Under the pieces are notes generated by a model. It saw nothing but the letters and a program-made list of their open reading frames with translations, had not been told where the DNA came from and ran no database searches. 64,000 nucleotides of DNA from Streptomyces sp. NBC_01707 (lineage in GTDB: Bacteria; Actinomycetota; Actinomycetes; Streptomycetales; Streptomycetaceae), in the NCBI RefSeq assembly GCF_041438805.1, contig NZ_CP109190.1, positions 868,001 to 932,000 of the forward strand, given 5' to 3'. The translations under genes and the position numbers were made by a program. Of this stretch, positions 26,683 to 34,584 are shown piece after piece; position 1 is the stretch's first letter, and each line of letters begins with the position of its first letter.

Positions 26683-27199
26683 GTGACCTGGCTCGTCTGG
26701 CGCCAGCACCGGGCCGCCTACTGGACCGTCCTCGCCGCCACGGCTGTTGCCATGGCGTGGATCATCTACCAGCGTGCCGGCCTGATGGACCACCTCACCG
26801 CCCACGGCTGGCCCCGCTCGGCACCCGACAAATGGCTCCCGGGCATGGGCCCGCACGCCGCCAAGTTCCTGCAAGCCGGCTTCGGCCTCGGTTTCATCCC
26901 CGTCCTCCTCGGTGTCTTCCTCGGTGCCCCGCTGCTTTCCGGCGACCTGGAAACGGCACCGCCAAACTTGTCACCTCCCAGTCCGTCAGCCCCGCCCGCT
27001 GGCTGGCCGCCAAGCTGGGGGTCAGCGCCCTGGTGATCGCCGTGTGCACGGTGGCGCTCTCCGCCCAATATGGCTGGTGGTGGGAACCGGTATCTCGCAG
27101 ATGAACGGCATGCAGTGGATCGGCTCCTCGATCCTCTTCGCCCTGACTGCCACCGTCGTGGTGTTCAGCTTCATGTGGGGCCGCAAGCGCCTCGTCTGA
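26683..27199 (+). pseudogene. ABC-2 type permease, frameshifted and internally deleted
   Basis: GTG 26683 begins MTWLVWRQHRAAYWTVLAAT, typical of Streptomyces ABC-2 permeases. The frame runs to GVFLGAPLLSGDLE, shifts to KLVTSQSVSPARWLAAKLGV and QYGWWWEPVS, and shifts again to QMNGMQWIGSSILFALTATV ending MWGRKRLV. Intact relatives are about 300 residues, so a central block is lost. No ATPase gene is nearby. It abuts the IS701 remnant. Confidence 0.75.
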
Positions 27200-27393
27200 C
27201 ACCTCGAGCCGGTCCCCAATCATTCCAATACGCCGACGCGCACGCGACGCCCCTGGCGAAGACATCCGGCAGGGGCGTCGGGTGTACGCTCCGGTCCCGA
27301 ACACGGCCGGTCAGCCCTGGTTCCTATGGGGGCCATCTCCATCGAAATCGGACCCTGGCGTTCCATGGAGGGACCGCGCGCGGCTTTGATCAA

Positions 27394-27466
27394 TACGACC
27401 TCGATCTGATTCGGCCTGGCTCGAAGAAGAACATTTCTGGAAGGATCGCCTCAGGCCGCCATGGTC
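27394..27466. repeat. Imperfect dispersed repeat, copy 2
   Basis: Resembles 26175-26245. Here it covers the leader and ATG of the ArsR-family gene, including its GGAAGGATC ribosome-site region. Confidence 0.5.
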
Positions 27467-28480
27467 TATCGCATACACTTCACCGTTCAGGATCTTGCCA
27501 GGACACGTGTGTCCGAGGCGCCGATGCCACTGCATGAGCTGGAACTTGCAGCGCGATCCCTGCAGAGCCGCAGCCGGCCCGCCCATCTCGGCGCCTGGCG
27601 GCACCGCGCTCGCGCACAGCTCTCGGCCCAAGCACGCATGACCCTCGCCCTCATGCCTGCCGTGGGATGTTCGCCAGGCTTCCTCAGCCCTACCAAAGTG
27701 GGCGCCATCGAAGAACTTTTGGAACAGGTGCGCAGCACACCTCGCGAACGCGTCAGGACGGATCTGCTCGAAGTAGCGCATCATCGTCCTTCCCTGCCCG
27801 AATGGTCCCGCCGCCTAGCAGACGACGCATCCCTGTTTACAGACATCTGCACAGGGCTCAGCCATCTCCACGCATGCCTGCTCGCTCCGCACTGGGCCCA
27901 GTTCACGGAACACCTGGCGGCCGACCGAACTCTGCGCCTGCAGCAACTACTCACTGGCGGTGTCGAGCAACTGCTGACCAAGGCCAACCCCCAATGGATG
28001 CGCTGGAACCCGCCAGTTCTGGAAATCCGGATGGTGGACGGAGCCGACCATGACCTTCACCTGGACGGGGAAGGCTTCTTGCTCATCCCATCGATGTTCT
28101 GTGCGCGCGCCATCGTTACCCACGGCAGGCCCGTTTCCGTGAGTTACCCCGCCTGCGCGGACCAGTCCCTCCGTGGACATACCTCCCTGGCTTTCATGCT
28201 TGGCCACGTAACTTCCCCCAGCGTGTCGACGCTTCTGGGCCGCACGCGCACTCTGGTGCTCACCACCATCGCCAAGCACCAAGGTTGTTCCACCAAGGAA
28301 TTGGCCGCTCGCGCAGGTATCGCACCCGCTAGCGCAAGCGAACACGCAACCATTCTTCGCGAAGCCGGACTTATCCGCTCACTCCGCCAACGAAATTCAG
28401 TGCTTCACAGCCTCACCCCCCTCGGCCTGGCCCTCCTCAACAACCCTTCAGGAAGCCGAGCCCCTCAGCTTGACCTTTAA
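27461..28480 (+). CDS. ArsR-type regulator with DUF5937-like N-terminus
   Basis: A 339-residue regulator. The N-terminal YRIHFTVQDLARTRVSE and PLHELELAARSLQ segments match DUF5937-type sensor domains; the C-terminal 90 residues form a winged helix with TTIAKHQGCSTKELAARAGI and SASEHATILREAGLIRS, the ArsR recognition region. ATG 27461 is chosen for its exact fit to the family start. It stands alone between IS remnants and seems intact. No metal-binding Cys cluster is visible, so a small-molecule ligand is more likely than a metal. Confidence 0.82.
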   Translation: MVYRIHFTVQDLARTRVSEAPMPLHELELAARSLQSRSRPAHLGAWRHRARAQLSAQARMTLALMPAVGCSPGFLSPTKVGAIEELLEQVRSTPRERVRTDLLEVAHHRPSLPEWSRRLADDASLFTDICTGLSHLHACLLAPHWAQFTEHLAADRTLRLQQLLTGGVEQLLTKANPQWMRWNPPVLEIRMVDGADHDLHLDGEGFLLIPSMFCARAIVTHGRPVSVSYPACADQSLRGHTSLAFMLGHVTSPSVSTLLGRTRTLVLTTIAKHQGCSTKELAARAGIAPASASEHATILREAGLIRSLRQRNSVLHSLTPLGLALLNNPSGSRAPQLDL

Positions 28481-28574
28481 GTGCGCCACGAGCGCAGAGA
28501 GCGAGGTTGATGTAACGGTGCCGTGCGCGACTGAGGTTGGGGCGTGTTGGCCTGGCGGGTTCGCTGGTGGGTAA

Positions 28575-28838
28575 TTACCGCTCTGTGGTGCGGTCGGAGA
28601 CGAGGCCGGCGATGGCCAGATGGGTCTCGGTGTAGTGCTCGCGGCGGCCGAGACACCGCTGGAGGGGCCTCCACTGCTTTGTGCTCGGCGTTGGCGTGCT
28701 CGACGCATATCCGCTGTGAGGATTCCTTCTTGCGGGCCTCGTCCCAGGCGGTGACCTCCTGGGCCGACGCGTCCTTGGCGGGCTTCTTCGGCGGCGCCTG
28801 GACCTGGTCGGGAAACCGGGCCTTCCCCCATAAAGGTG
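28575..28838 (-). mobile_element. IS5-family transposase, C-terminal fragment
   Basis: The minus strand reads AWDEARKKESSQRICVEHAN and, after a one-base shift, QWRPLQRCLGRREHYTETHL ending AGLVSDRTTER at 28575. This is the C-terminal end of an IS5-type transposase (DDE endonuclease). It ends 20 bases from the adjoining IS3 fragment. Inactive. Confidence 0.7.
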
Positions 28839-28857
28839 GGCCCGCGGTTATTGATCA

Positions 28858-28948
28858 TGCGGCGAGCGTGAGTTTAGCGGTGTGGTGTCGGTGCTCGTAT
28901 TCGTTGGGGCTGAGGTGGCCGTTGGCGGAGTGCCGGCGGCGGGTGATC
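28858..28948 (-). mobile_element. IS3-family orfB, 3'-terminal fragment
   Basis: Thirty codons on the minus strand, RRHSANGHLSPNEYEHRHHT through LAA and stop, are the typical C-terminus of IS3-type transposases. Everything upstream is replaced by a toxin-like remnant. It contains the sequence copied into 22159-22205. Confidence 0.78.
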
Positions 28949-29727
28949 CGGCCCGTTGTACGCGAGTAGCACACCGAGCGCCACATTCTGCCCAGACTTG
29001 ACCGCGTTGGTTACATCGTCTTCAAGCAACCAGATGTGCGGCGAGTTCGCAAGTGTCTGATATCCCGCAACAAAGTTGCGCAGGGTATCCGCACCTCCCA
29101 TCTGATTGCCGATGCGGCCGGCTTCCACTTGGGGTCCAGGCGCCAGGGCCGGAGATCGTACGCGTTGATGTGAGCCACGACCCCGGTGGTGCGGCAGTAA
29201 TCGGCTTTGGCACCGAAATGGGTCATGGGCGCGTAGTAGAACGCGGGGCCAGTGGACGGGAAGTCTCGGGAGCACCTGTCGCGAGTGCGGGTTGCGTTCG
29301 GATCCGCACCGGACACTCCATAGCCGAGGTTGGGGTCGACATTGTCTTGCGGGAACATGCCCTTGAGCAGGTCGAGACTCGACCGATCTTCTGGTGTGTA
29401 GTCATCACTGCCGACCAGTCCGAGCATCTGGGCCGCGTCGACGACCAAGCCCACGGGCTTGCCCTTCGCCCAAGCCGTGGCCTGGGGGTCCCAGTCGGGC
29501 TTGGGGATGGGGCGGGTGGGTGCCGGTACCGGGTGTGGGCCGTTGTTGGGGTTCGGGTCGATCGAGGGTGCGGGGGTAATGATGATCCCGCCGCTGCCCG
29601 GTCCATTTGGAGCAGGGCTATACGGCTGCCCGCCCGAAGGCTCCAACCAGGACTTCCCCTTGTTGGGCTGGCCCGGCGACTTCGGCTTCGAGTTCTTGAT
29701 CGCCGCCCACCGGCCACGGTAACGGGG
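28949..29727 (-). pseudogene. Polymorphic-toxin C-terminus with nuclease-like tail, frameshifted
   Basis: The frame opens with RWAAIKNSKPKSPGQPNKGK and a Pro-rich linker (PAPSIDPNPNNGPHPVPAPT) as in RHS/polymorphic toxins, continues with GLVVDAAQMLGLVGSDDYTP and YCRTTGVVAHINAYDLRP, then shifts one base to GRIGNQMGGADTLRNFVAGY and ANSPHIWLLEDDVTNAVKSG. The last pieces resemble DNA/RNA non-specific endonuclease toxins, in which the active His precedes the IGNQ-GG motif; that His is missing at the frameshift. There is no N-terminal delivery domain; the 3' end is cut by the IS3 fragment. No immunity gene is recognised. Confidence 0.55.
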
Positions 29728-29730
29728 TCA

Positions 29731-30070
29731 CCCGTCGGCCCTGTTCAATGCCTCGCCCGCCAGGTCTGACACTCAGTCCCGCCAGCTCGAGTGCGCACGC
29801 GCCAAGTGAAGCGCCCAGTCTCAATGTGCCGAAACATGGTAGGTGTGGCCCGTGCGACCAGCTGACCTGGAGCTACCCGCGACGCAACGCAGGAAAGTGG
29901 TCACCAGCGAGGCGGTCCTGTTGTCATCACCCCTGAAATGTCAGGCTTGTTGTCGCCGTCTGCCGTCTGAACGGCACCCCGCATGCCGCCCCTCCCCCTG
30001 CGACGGGAATACTGACTTCACCCCCCACTTTGTGCGTTGCGACGCTCCTTCTGGAGGGATTCACCCGACT
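29731..30070. other. Leader region without supported gene
   Basis: No gene or clear signal is seen apart from a GGAGGG 14 bases before the start at 30071. The frame of that gene is open through much of this stretch but has shadow composition. Confidence 0.4.
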
Positions 30071-31084
30071 ATGGGACTTCTTGTCCTGTCCTGCCTTCTG
30101 TTGTTCTGGTACTGGCTCGGGTACGGCCTACTGCCGCTGCGGTGGCAGAACTCCTACCTCGCCGGCCCCGATGCCGCGTTGCGGCGCGCGTGCAGGGCTG
30201 CCACCTGGGGGCGCTGGAAGCCCGCCGCCCGGCTCTTTGAGGACGCCGGCCAGGACTGGGAGCGCCGCTCCCTGTACGCCCAGCGGTTGGGATACCTCGC
30301 CGCCAGAAGAAGTGACCGTTGGCTGAAGGCATGGGTGGAGGCCCTCCCCGGGAACCCGGACGCCGCGCTTGTGGTGGCACGCGCCAGGATCCTGTACGCG
30401 TGGAAGCTGCGGGGCCACGCGCGTGCGCAGGACACGTCGCGGCGCCGGTTCGATGGATTCCACCGGGAGTTGCTGGCGTCGCAGGACGATATCGGGCGGG
30501 CCTTGGCGCTCCGTCCTGACGATCCCACCCCGCTCATCGCGGAAATCTGGAGGGCACTGGGACTGGGCTACCCCAACCAGGAGATGCGCGCACTATGGTC
30601 CGAGATCGCGGTCCGGGCGCCGCATCACTTCGAAGCGCACAGCAGCGCCCTCCAGTACTGGACCGCGAAATGGCACGGCTCGAAGCGGCACGCGCGGGAA
30701 TTCGCCGAGAAGTCGGCCGCCGGGGCACCGCCGGGGAGCCTGCTGGCCGTGCTGCCGGTGATCGCCTGGTACGAGAACCACGCAGATGAACTGGGAGATC
30801 TCGGATTTCGCAGCGCACAGGTACACGCACTGGTTGACGCAGCACTCACCGACGCAGCACTCGCCGACCCGGCCCACCCGAGGCTCCCGGAAGTACGGCA
30901 CCTGCTGGCGTACTTCCTGTACCGGCAGGGCCGGTACAGAGCAGCCCGAGAGCAGTTCCGCCAGGTAGACGGCTTCACGGAGGCACTCCCTTGGAGGTAT
31001 TCATCCACTAAATCGCTCTACTACCGGGCAATCCGCACGAAGACGGCCCGTAAGGCACTCACAGAACGCCGCCGCCCTCGCTGA
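30071..31084 (+). CDS. Membrane-anchored helical-repeat protein of unknown function
   Basis: A 337-residue protein with one N-terminal membrane helix (about residues 2-22, LLVLSCLLLFWYWLGYG) and a cytoplasmic alpha-helical body that resembles degenerate TPR or Sel1 repeats (RALALRPDDPTPLIAEIWRA; LLAYFLYRQGRYRAAREQF). ATG 30071 is chosen because it leads directly into the helix. No enzyme motif is visible. It ends one base before the stop of the minus-strand frame at 31085. Function not recognised. Confidence 0.7.
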   Translation: MGLLVLSCLLLFWYWLGYGLLPLRWQNSYLAGPDAALRRACRAATWGRWKPAARLFEDAGQDWERRSLYAQRLGYLAARRSDRWLKAWVEALPGNPDAALVVARARILYAWKLRGHARAQDTSRRRFDGFHRELLASQDDIGRALALRPDDPTPLIAEIWRALGLGYPNQEMRALWSEIAVRAPHHFEAHSSALQYWTAKWHGSKRHAREFAEKSAAGAPPGSLLAVLPVIAWYENHADELGDLGFRSAQVHALVDAALTDAALADPAHPRLPEVRHLLAYFLYRQGRYRAAREQFRQVDGFTEALPWRYSSTKSLYYRAIRTKTARKALTERRRPR

Positions 31085-31591
31085 TCACCACGCCGAAGCA
31101 GCCGGGTCATAGCCCACCGTCTGACGCAGATGACGAATGGGTGAGGCGGGTACAAGCACCGGACGCCGAGGATCTGGTGACAACAAGTGCATGGTGATCT
31201 GCTGGCCCGGCTGGACGCGCGTCCAGCGGGAGGGAGGGGCACAAGGCGAACCGTGGCTCGCCCGCCGGGCTCCGTCGCGCATCACCTCTTCGTTGTCGAT
31301 GGTGTCCAGCACCGTGCGGACGAGGGCGCGTGGGGCGTCGGGAAGGTCGCGGTACGTCTCGTCGGTGTCGACGACGTCGCGCAGTACCTCGTCGGGCGAG
31401 TTGCCCACCCAGAGCCGGTGGATCGCGCTCACGGGCTCTGCGGGCCGCCACGGTTCGATGTCGTCCGCCCCGACCGGTCCGGCTCCCGCGCCGAGGTCCT
31501 CATCGCCGTGTCGCGGATTCCGGCGAGGGGCGCGGCTGGCCGCAAGGGGGGCGACGGGCGGCGCGTGGTTCTTCCGCTGCGACCGCGTCAC
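31085..31591 (-). CDS. Hypothetical protein, uncertain
   Basis: A 168-residue frame with a plausible acidic central part (AIHRLWVGNSPDEVLRDVVD; RALVRTVLDTIDNEEVMRDG) but Arg/Pro-rich ends. GTG 31591 lies 31 bases after the TetR stop on the same strand. The composition of the middle resembles a real protein; the ends may be shadow. A shorter protein from an internal start is possible. No family is recognised. Confidence 0.35.
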   Translation of the reverse strand: MTRSQRKNHAPPVAPLAASRAPRRNPRHGDEDLGAGAGPVGADDIEPWRPAEPVSAIHRLWVGNSPDEVLRDVVDTDETYRDLPDAPRALVRTVLDTIDNEEVMRDGARRASHGSPCAPPSRWTRVQPGQQITMHLLSPDPRRPVLVPASPIRHLRQTVGYDPAASAW

Positions 31592-31622
31592 CGTGACCTG
31601 GCCGGGCGGTCGCCGGAGGCCG

Positions 31623-32219
31623 TCAGTTCGCGGGGCGGGGCAGTGCGGCGAGGGCGGTGCGGGCGATGTCGGTCAGCGTCTCTTCGTCGGCTCCGGCCTT
31701 GCCCAGTGCTTCGATGCCGCGCAGTACGGCCAGGACCAGCGCGGCCAGCTGTCCGGGATCCGCGTCCGCGTCGAGGTCGCCGTTGCGCTGGCAGGCAGTG
31801 ATGTCGTGCTCCAGCAGGGTGCGCAGTGCTTCGACGGCCGTGTGCGCTCGCTCGGCCACGGTCTTGTCGTGTTCGGCCAGCTCGGCGGTGCCCTTGGCCA
31901 GCAGGCATCCGCGCTGGGCGGTGTCTGCGGCGGTGGCTGCGGCCACCGCGTGGATGTGGGCCGACAGCCGCGCGTATGCGTTCTCGTCGTCGCCGCGCAG
32001 CTGCTGGGCGGTGGCGTCGACGATTGCGTTGCAGTAGTCGTCGAACACGCGGTGGAAGAGGTCCTGCTTTCCGCCGAACGCGCCGTACAGGCTGCCTTTG
32101 CCGAGGCCTGTGGCCGCGGCGATGTCTTCCATGCGAGTGGCGGCGTACCCGCCCGCCCAGAACTGCTCCCGGGCGGTGTCCAGTACCTGCTGCTCGTCGA
32201 ATTTCCGAGGTCGCGCCAT
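31623..32219 (-). CDS. TetR-family repressor of the divergent SDR gene
   Basis: A 198-residue repressor. Residues 1-50 form the TetR DNA-binding domain: ARPRKFDEQQVLDTAREQFW, then TRMEDIAAATGLGKGSLYGA. The C-terminal domain contains QRGCLLAKGTAEL, seen in TetR proteins with a TetR_C-type fold that control oxidoreductases. ATG 32219 is the normal family start. It is divergent from the SDR gene at 32311 with a 25-bp palindrome between, so it very likely represses both. Confidence 0.9.
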   Translation of the reverse strand: MARPRKFDEQQVLDTAREQFWAGGYAATRMEDIAAATGLGKGSLYGAFGGKQDLFHRVFDDYCNAIVDATAQQLRGDDENAYARLSAHIHAVAAATAADTAQRGCLLAKGTAELAEHDKTVAERAHTAVEALRTLLEHDITACQRNGDLDADADPGQLAALVLAVLRGIEALGKAGADEETLTDIARTALAALPRPAN

Positions 32220-32251
32220 GGGGGTCAGCATAACGCTTTCTTGACTCGTTC

Positions 32252-32276
32252 GTCCACAACGGTTAACGTTATGGAC
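32252..32276. promoter_or_regulatory. TetR-type operator palindrome and promoter
   Basis: A 25-bp imperfect palindrome starting GTCCACAACGG, with outer arms GTCCA/TGGAC and inner AACG/CGTT pairs. It lies midway between the TetR and SDR starts. A plus-strand promoter TTGACT (32241-32246), 17-bp spacer, TAACGT (32264-32269) overlaps it, so a bound repressor would block RNA polymerase. Confidence 0.7.
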
Positions 32277-32310
32277 GACCCAGTCAATAACTATCGAGGA
32301 GTGGCACATC

Positions 32311-33063
32311 ATGACGGAAGTACTCGCAGGCAAAGTGGCAGTGGTCACCGGGGCGAACAGCGGCATCGGACTGGCCGCAGCGCGGCGTTTCGCTGCCGAG
32401 GGCGCCCACGTGATCATCACCGGTCGGCGTCAGGACGCGCTGGACGCGGCCGCCGCCGAGATCGGCCACAGCGTCACCGCTGTCCGCGGAGACATAGCCG
32501 ATCCGGCCGACCTCGACCGACTCTTCGCGGTCGTGGCCGAGCGAGGCCTGCGCATTGACGTGCTCTTCGCGAATGCGGGCGGCGGGGAATTCGCGACTCT
32601 GGAGGAGGTGACGGAGCAGCACTTCGACGACACGTTCAACATCAACGTCCGGGGGACGCTCTTCACCGTCCAGAAGGCGTTGCCGCTCCTCAATGACGGC
32701 GCCTCGGTGATCCTGACCGGTTCCACCGCCGCGAACTCCGGTGGAGAGGCGTTCGGCGTCTATGCCGCGTCGAAGGCCGCCGTCCGCTCCTTCTCGCGTA
32801 CCTGGGCCAACGAGCTCCGCGGCCGTGGCATCCGTGTCAACACCCTGGTGCCCGGACCGATCAAGACCCCGGGAATCACCGGCCTCTCCCCCAACGAGGA
32901 AGAGGCCAAGTCGCTCCGCGCGTTCTTCGCGCAGCAGGTTCCCCTCGGCCGGATGGGCGAGCCCGCCGAGGCGGCTGCGGCAGCGCTCTTCCTCGCGTCC
33001 GACCAGAGCAGTTTTGTCACAGGGTCCGAGCTCTACGTCGACGGTGGACTGAATCAGGTCTGA
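32311..33063 (+). CDS. Short-chain dehydrogenase/reductase (classical SDR)
   Basis: A 250-residue NAD(P)-dependent oxidoreductase. Cofactor site TGANSGIGLAAARRF (about 13-27), NAG motif FANAGGGEF, catalytic Ser near TGSTAANSGG and YAASK (Tyr-x-x-x-Lys) are all present. The C-terminus has SSFVTGSELYVDGG. Arg after the second beta strand (TGRRQDAL) suggests NADP preference. It is controlled by the divergent TetR gene. Substrate unknown. The stop codon lies inside a 19-bp tandem duplication. Confidence 0.92.
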   Translation: MTEVLAGKVAVVTGANSGIGLAAARRFAAEGAHVIITGRRQDALDAAAAEIGHSVTAVRGDIADPADLDRLFAVVAERGLRIDVLFANAGGGEFATLEEVTEQHFDDTFNINVRGTLFTVQKALPLLNDGASVILTGSTAANSGGEAFGVYAASKAAVRSFSRTWANELRGRGIRVNTLVPGPIKTPGITGLSPNEEEAKSLRAFFAQQVPLGRMGEPAEAAAAALFLASDQSSFVTGSELYVDGGLNQV

Positions 33064-33094
33064 GTGGTTCTCCCTGGTCTGAGTGGTTCTCCCC
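33057..33094. repeat. 19-bp tandem duplication at SDR stop codon
   Basis: Two copies of GGTCTGAGTGGTTCTCCC plus one variable base (T, then C). The first copy contains the SDR stop. A second small duplication of GGATTTCCCGGTG occurs at about 33285-33315, so this spacer seems prone to slippage. Confidence 0.8.
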
Positions 33095-33336
33095 TCTGGA
33101 GCGGTGCTCGGTGGAGTCGCGGAGGTGTCCAGCCGTGTCCGTGGCGCAGCCGGGGCCGTCACCAGGGGGCACGGCGAGCCGATTCGGTGCTTCTTGGGTA
33201 GCGTGAATGAGTCGACCTGCACCATCCGGTCGTATTCCCCGAGGGAATCAGCCGCCGAGGAAACTGTCCGCCGCGGGTTCAGCCGGATTTCCCGGTGACG
33301 ACGGATTTCCCGGTGGCCGAGGGAAGGATCCGCGCC

Positions 33337-34164
33337 GTGGCTTTCATCACGACCGCAGACGGAACCGAGATCTTCTACAAGGACTGGGGGTCGGGGCAGC
33401 CGATCGTGTTCAGTCACGGATGGCCGCTGACCGCCGATGCGTGGGACCCTCAGTTGAATTTCGTGGCGGACAACGGGTTCCGTGCCGTTGCCCATGACCG
33501 GCGTGGGGGCGGACGTTCGGGGCAGCCGTGGGCGGGCAACGACCTCGACACGTACGCGGACGACCTGGCGTCGCTGATCGAGGCGCTGGACCTGCGTGAC
33601 GTCATCCTGGTCGGGCATTCGACCGGTGGTGGTGAGGTGGCGCGGTACATCGGGCGCCACGGGACCGGTCGGGTCGCGAAGGCCGTCCTGCTGAGCGCGA
33701 TCCCGCCGCTGATGCTCAAGACGGAGGCGAACCCGGAGGGACTGCCCGTCGAGGTGTTCGACGAGATCCGGGCGGGCGTCGCGACGGACCGCTCCCAGTT
33801 CTACCGGGACCTCAGTGAGACGTTCTACGGTGCAAACCGGGAGGGTTCGACAGTCTCGCAGGGCACGCGTGACGCGTTCTGGCTGTGGTCGATGCAGGTG
33901 GGTATCAAGAGCGCGTACGACTGCGTCAGGGCGTTCTCGGAGACGGACCTGACCGAGGACCTCAAGCGGTTCGACGTCCCGACGCTGATCGTGCACGGCG
34001 ACGACGACCAGATCGTGCCCATCGTGGCCGCGGGCGAGAAGTCCTCGAAGCTGGTCAAGGACGCCACGTTCAAGGTGTACCGGGGCGCCCCGCACGGTCT
34101 GGCGATGGTTCCCGTCTTCGCCGACCGTTTCAACACCGACCTGCTGGAATTCGCCCGCGGGTGA
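33337..34164 (+). CDS. Alpha/beta hydrolase, non-heme chloroperoxidase type
   Basis: A 275-residue hydrolase of the cofactor-free haloperoxidase/esterase group. It starts [19 protein letters not shown], has oxyanion motif FSHGWPL, nucleophile elbow GHSTGGGE, acid Asp in HGDDDQIVP and His in GAPHGLA. The length is usual for the family. GTG 33337 is preferred, with GGAAGGA upstream; a longer GTG start at 33295 is possible. Probably co-oriented with the SDR gene but separated by 270 bases and likely has its own promoter. Confidence 0.9.
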   Translation: MAFITTADGTEIFYKDWGSGQPIVFSHGWPLTADAWDPQLNFVADNGFRAVAHDRRGGGRSGQPWAGNDLDTYADDLASLIEALDLRDVILVGHSTGGGEVARYIGRHGTGRVAKAVLLSAIPPLMLKTEANPEGLPVEVFDEIRAGVATDRSQFYRDLSETFYGANREGSTVSQGTRDAFWLWSMQVGIKSAYDCVRAFSETDLTEDLKRFDVPTLIVHGDDDQIVPIVAAGEKSSKLVKDATFKVYRGAPHGLAMVPVFADRFNTDLLEFARG

Positions 34165-34584
34165 ACGACACGATTGTGTGTGCCGTTCCGCAGTGCCGTC
34201 CGGCCAGGAAGGGAATCGCGCAACGGCCCGAGCGGGAATCTGTGGCCCTGCGTATCGCCGGGGTTCTCGTCAGCCGGCGGACCGGAGACGCAACAACCGG
34301 ACCAGCAGTCGGCCGATCCAAGCGGAACCGCCCAGTGCCACGCAGGACCACGGAGACCGACACACGCTCGCGCAGGACCCGAAAATCCCGAGGAGGGTGA
34401 ATGTCTGCTCACCGCTACGAGCCGGGGCGGTAGGCCTGCTCCTCATCGACAAGGGCCCTTACCGGTAGCACGCGGTGACGAGCGTCGAATCGCGCGCTCG
34501 ACCGGACCGACCTCGCCTCATCCGTCAAGGCCGCCGAGGCGGACCTACACCTGAATTCCATGTCGATCGATGCGGAGGACGCAC
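34165..34584. other. Intergenic region without supported gene
   Basis: About 420 bases. No coherent coding pattern, strong palindrome or repeat was found. The only clear signal is GGAGG six bases before the FAD hydroxylase start at its right edge. Confidence 0.5.

Noticed and set aside
31137..32558. A 473-codon plus-strand frame
   Set aside because: It overlaps the TetR gene in antisense and the SDR gene out of frame; no recognisable domain.
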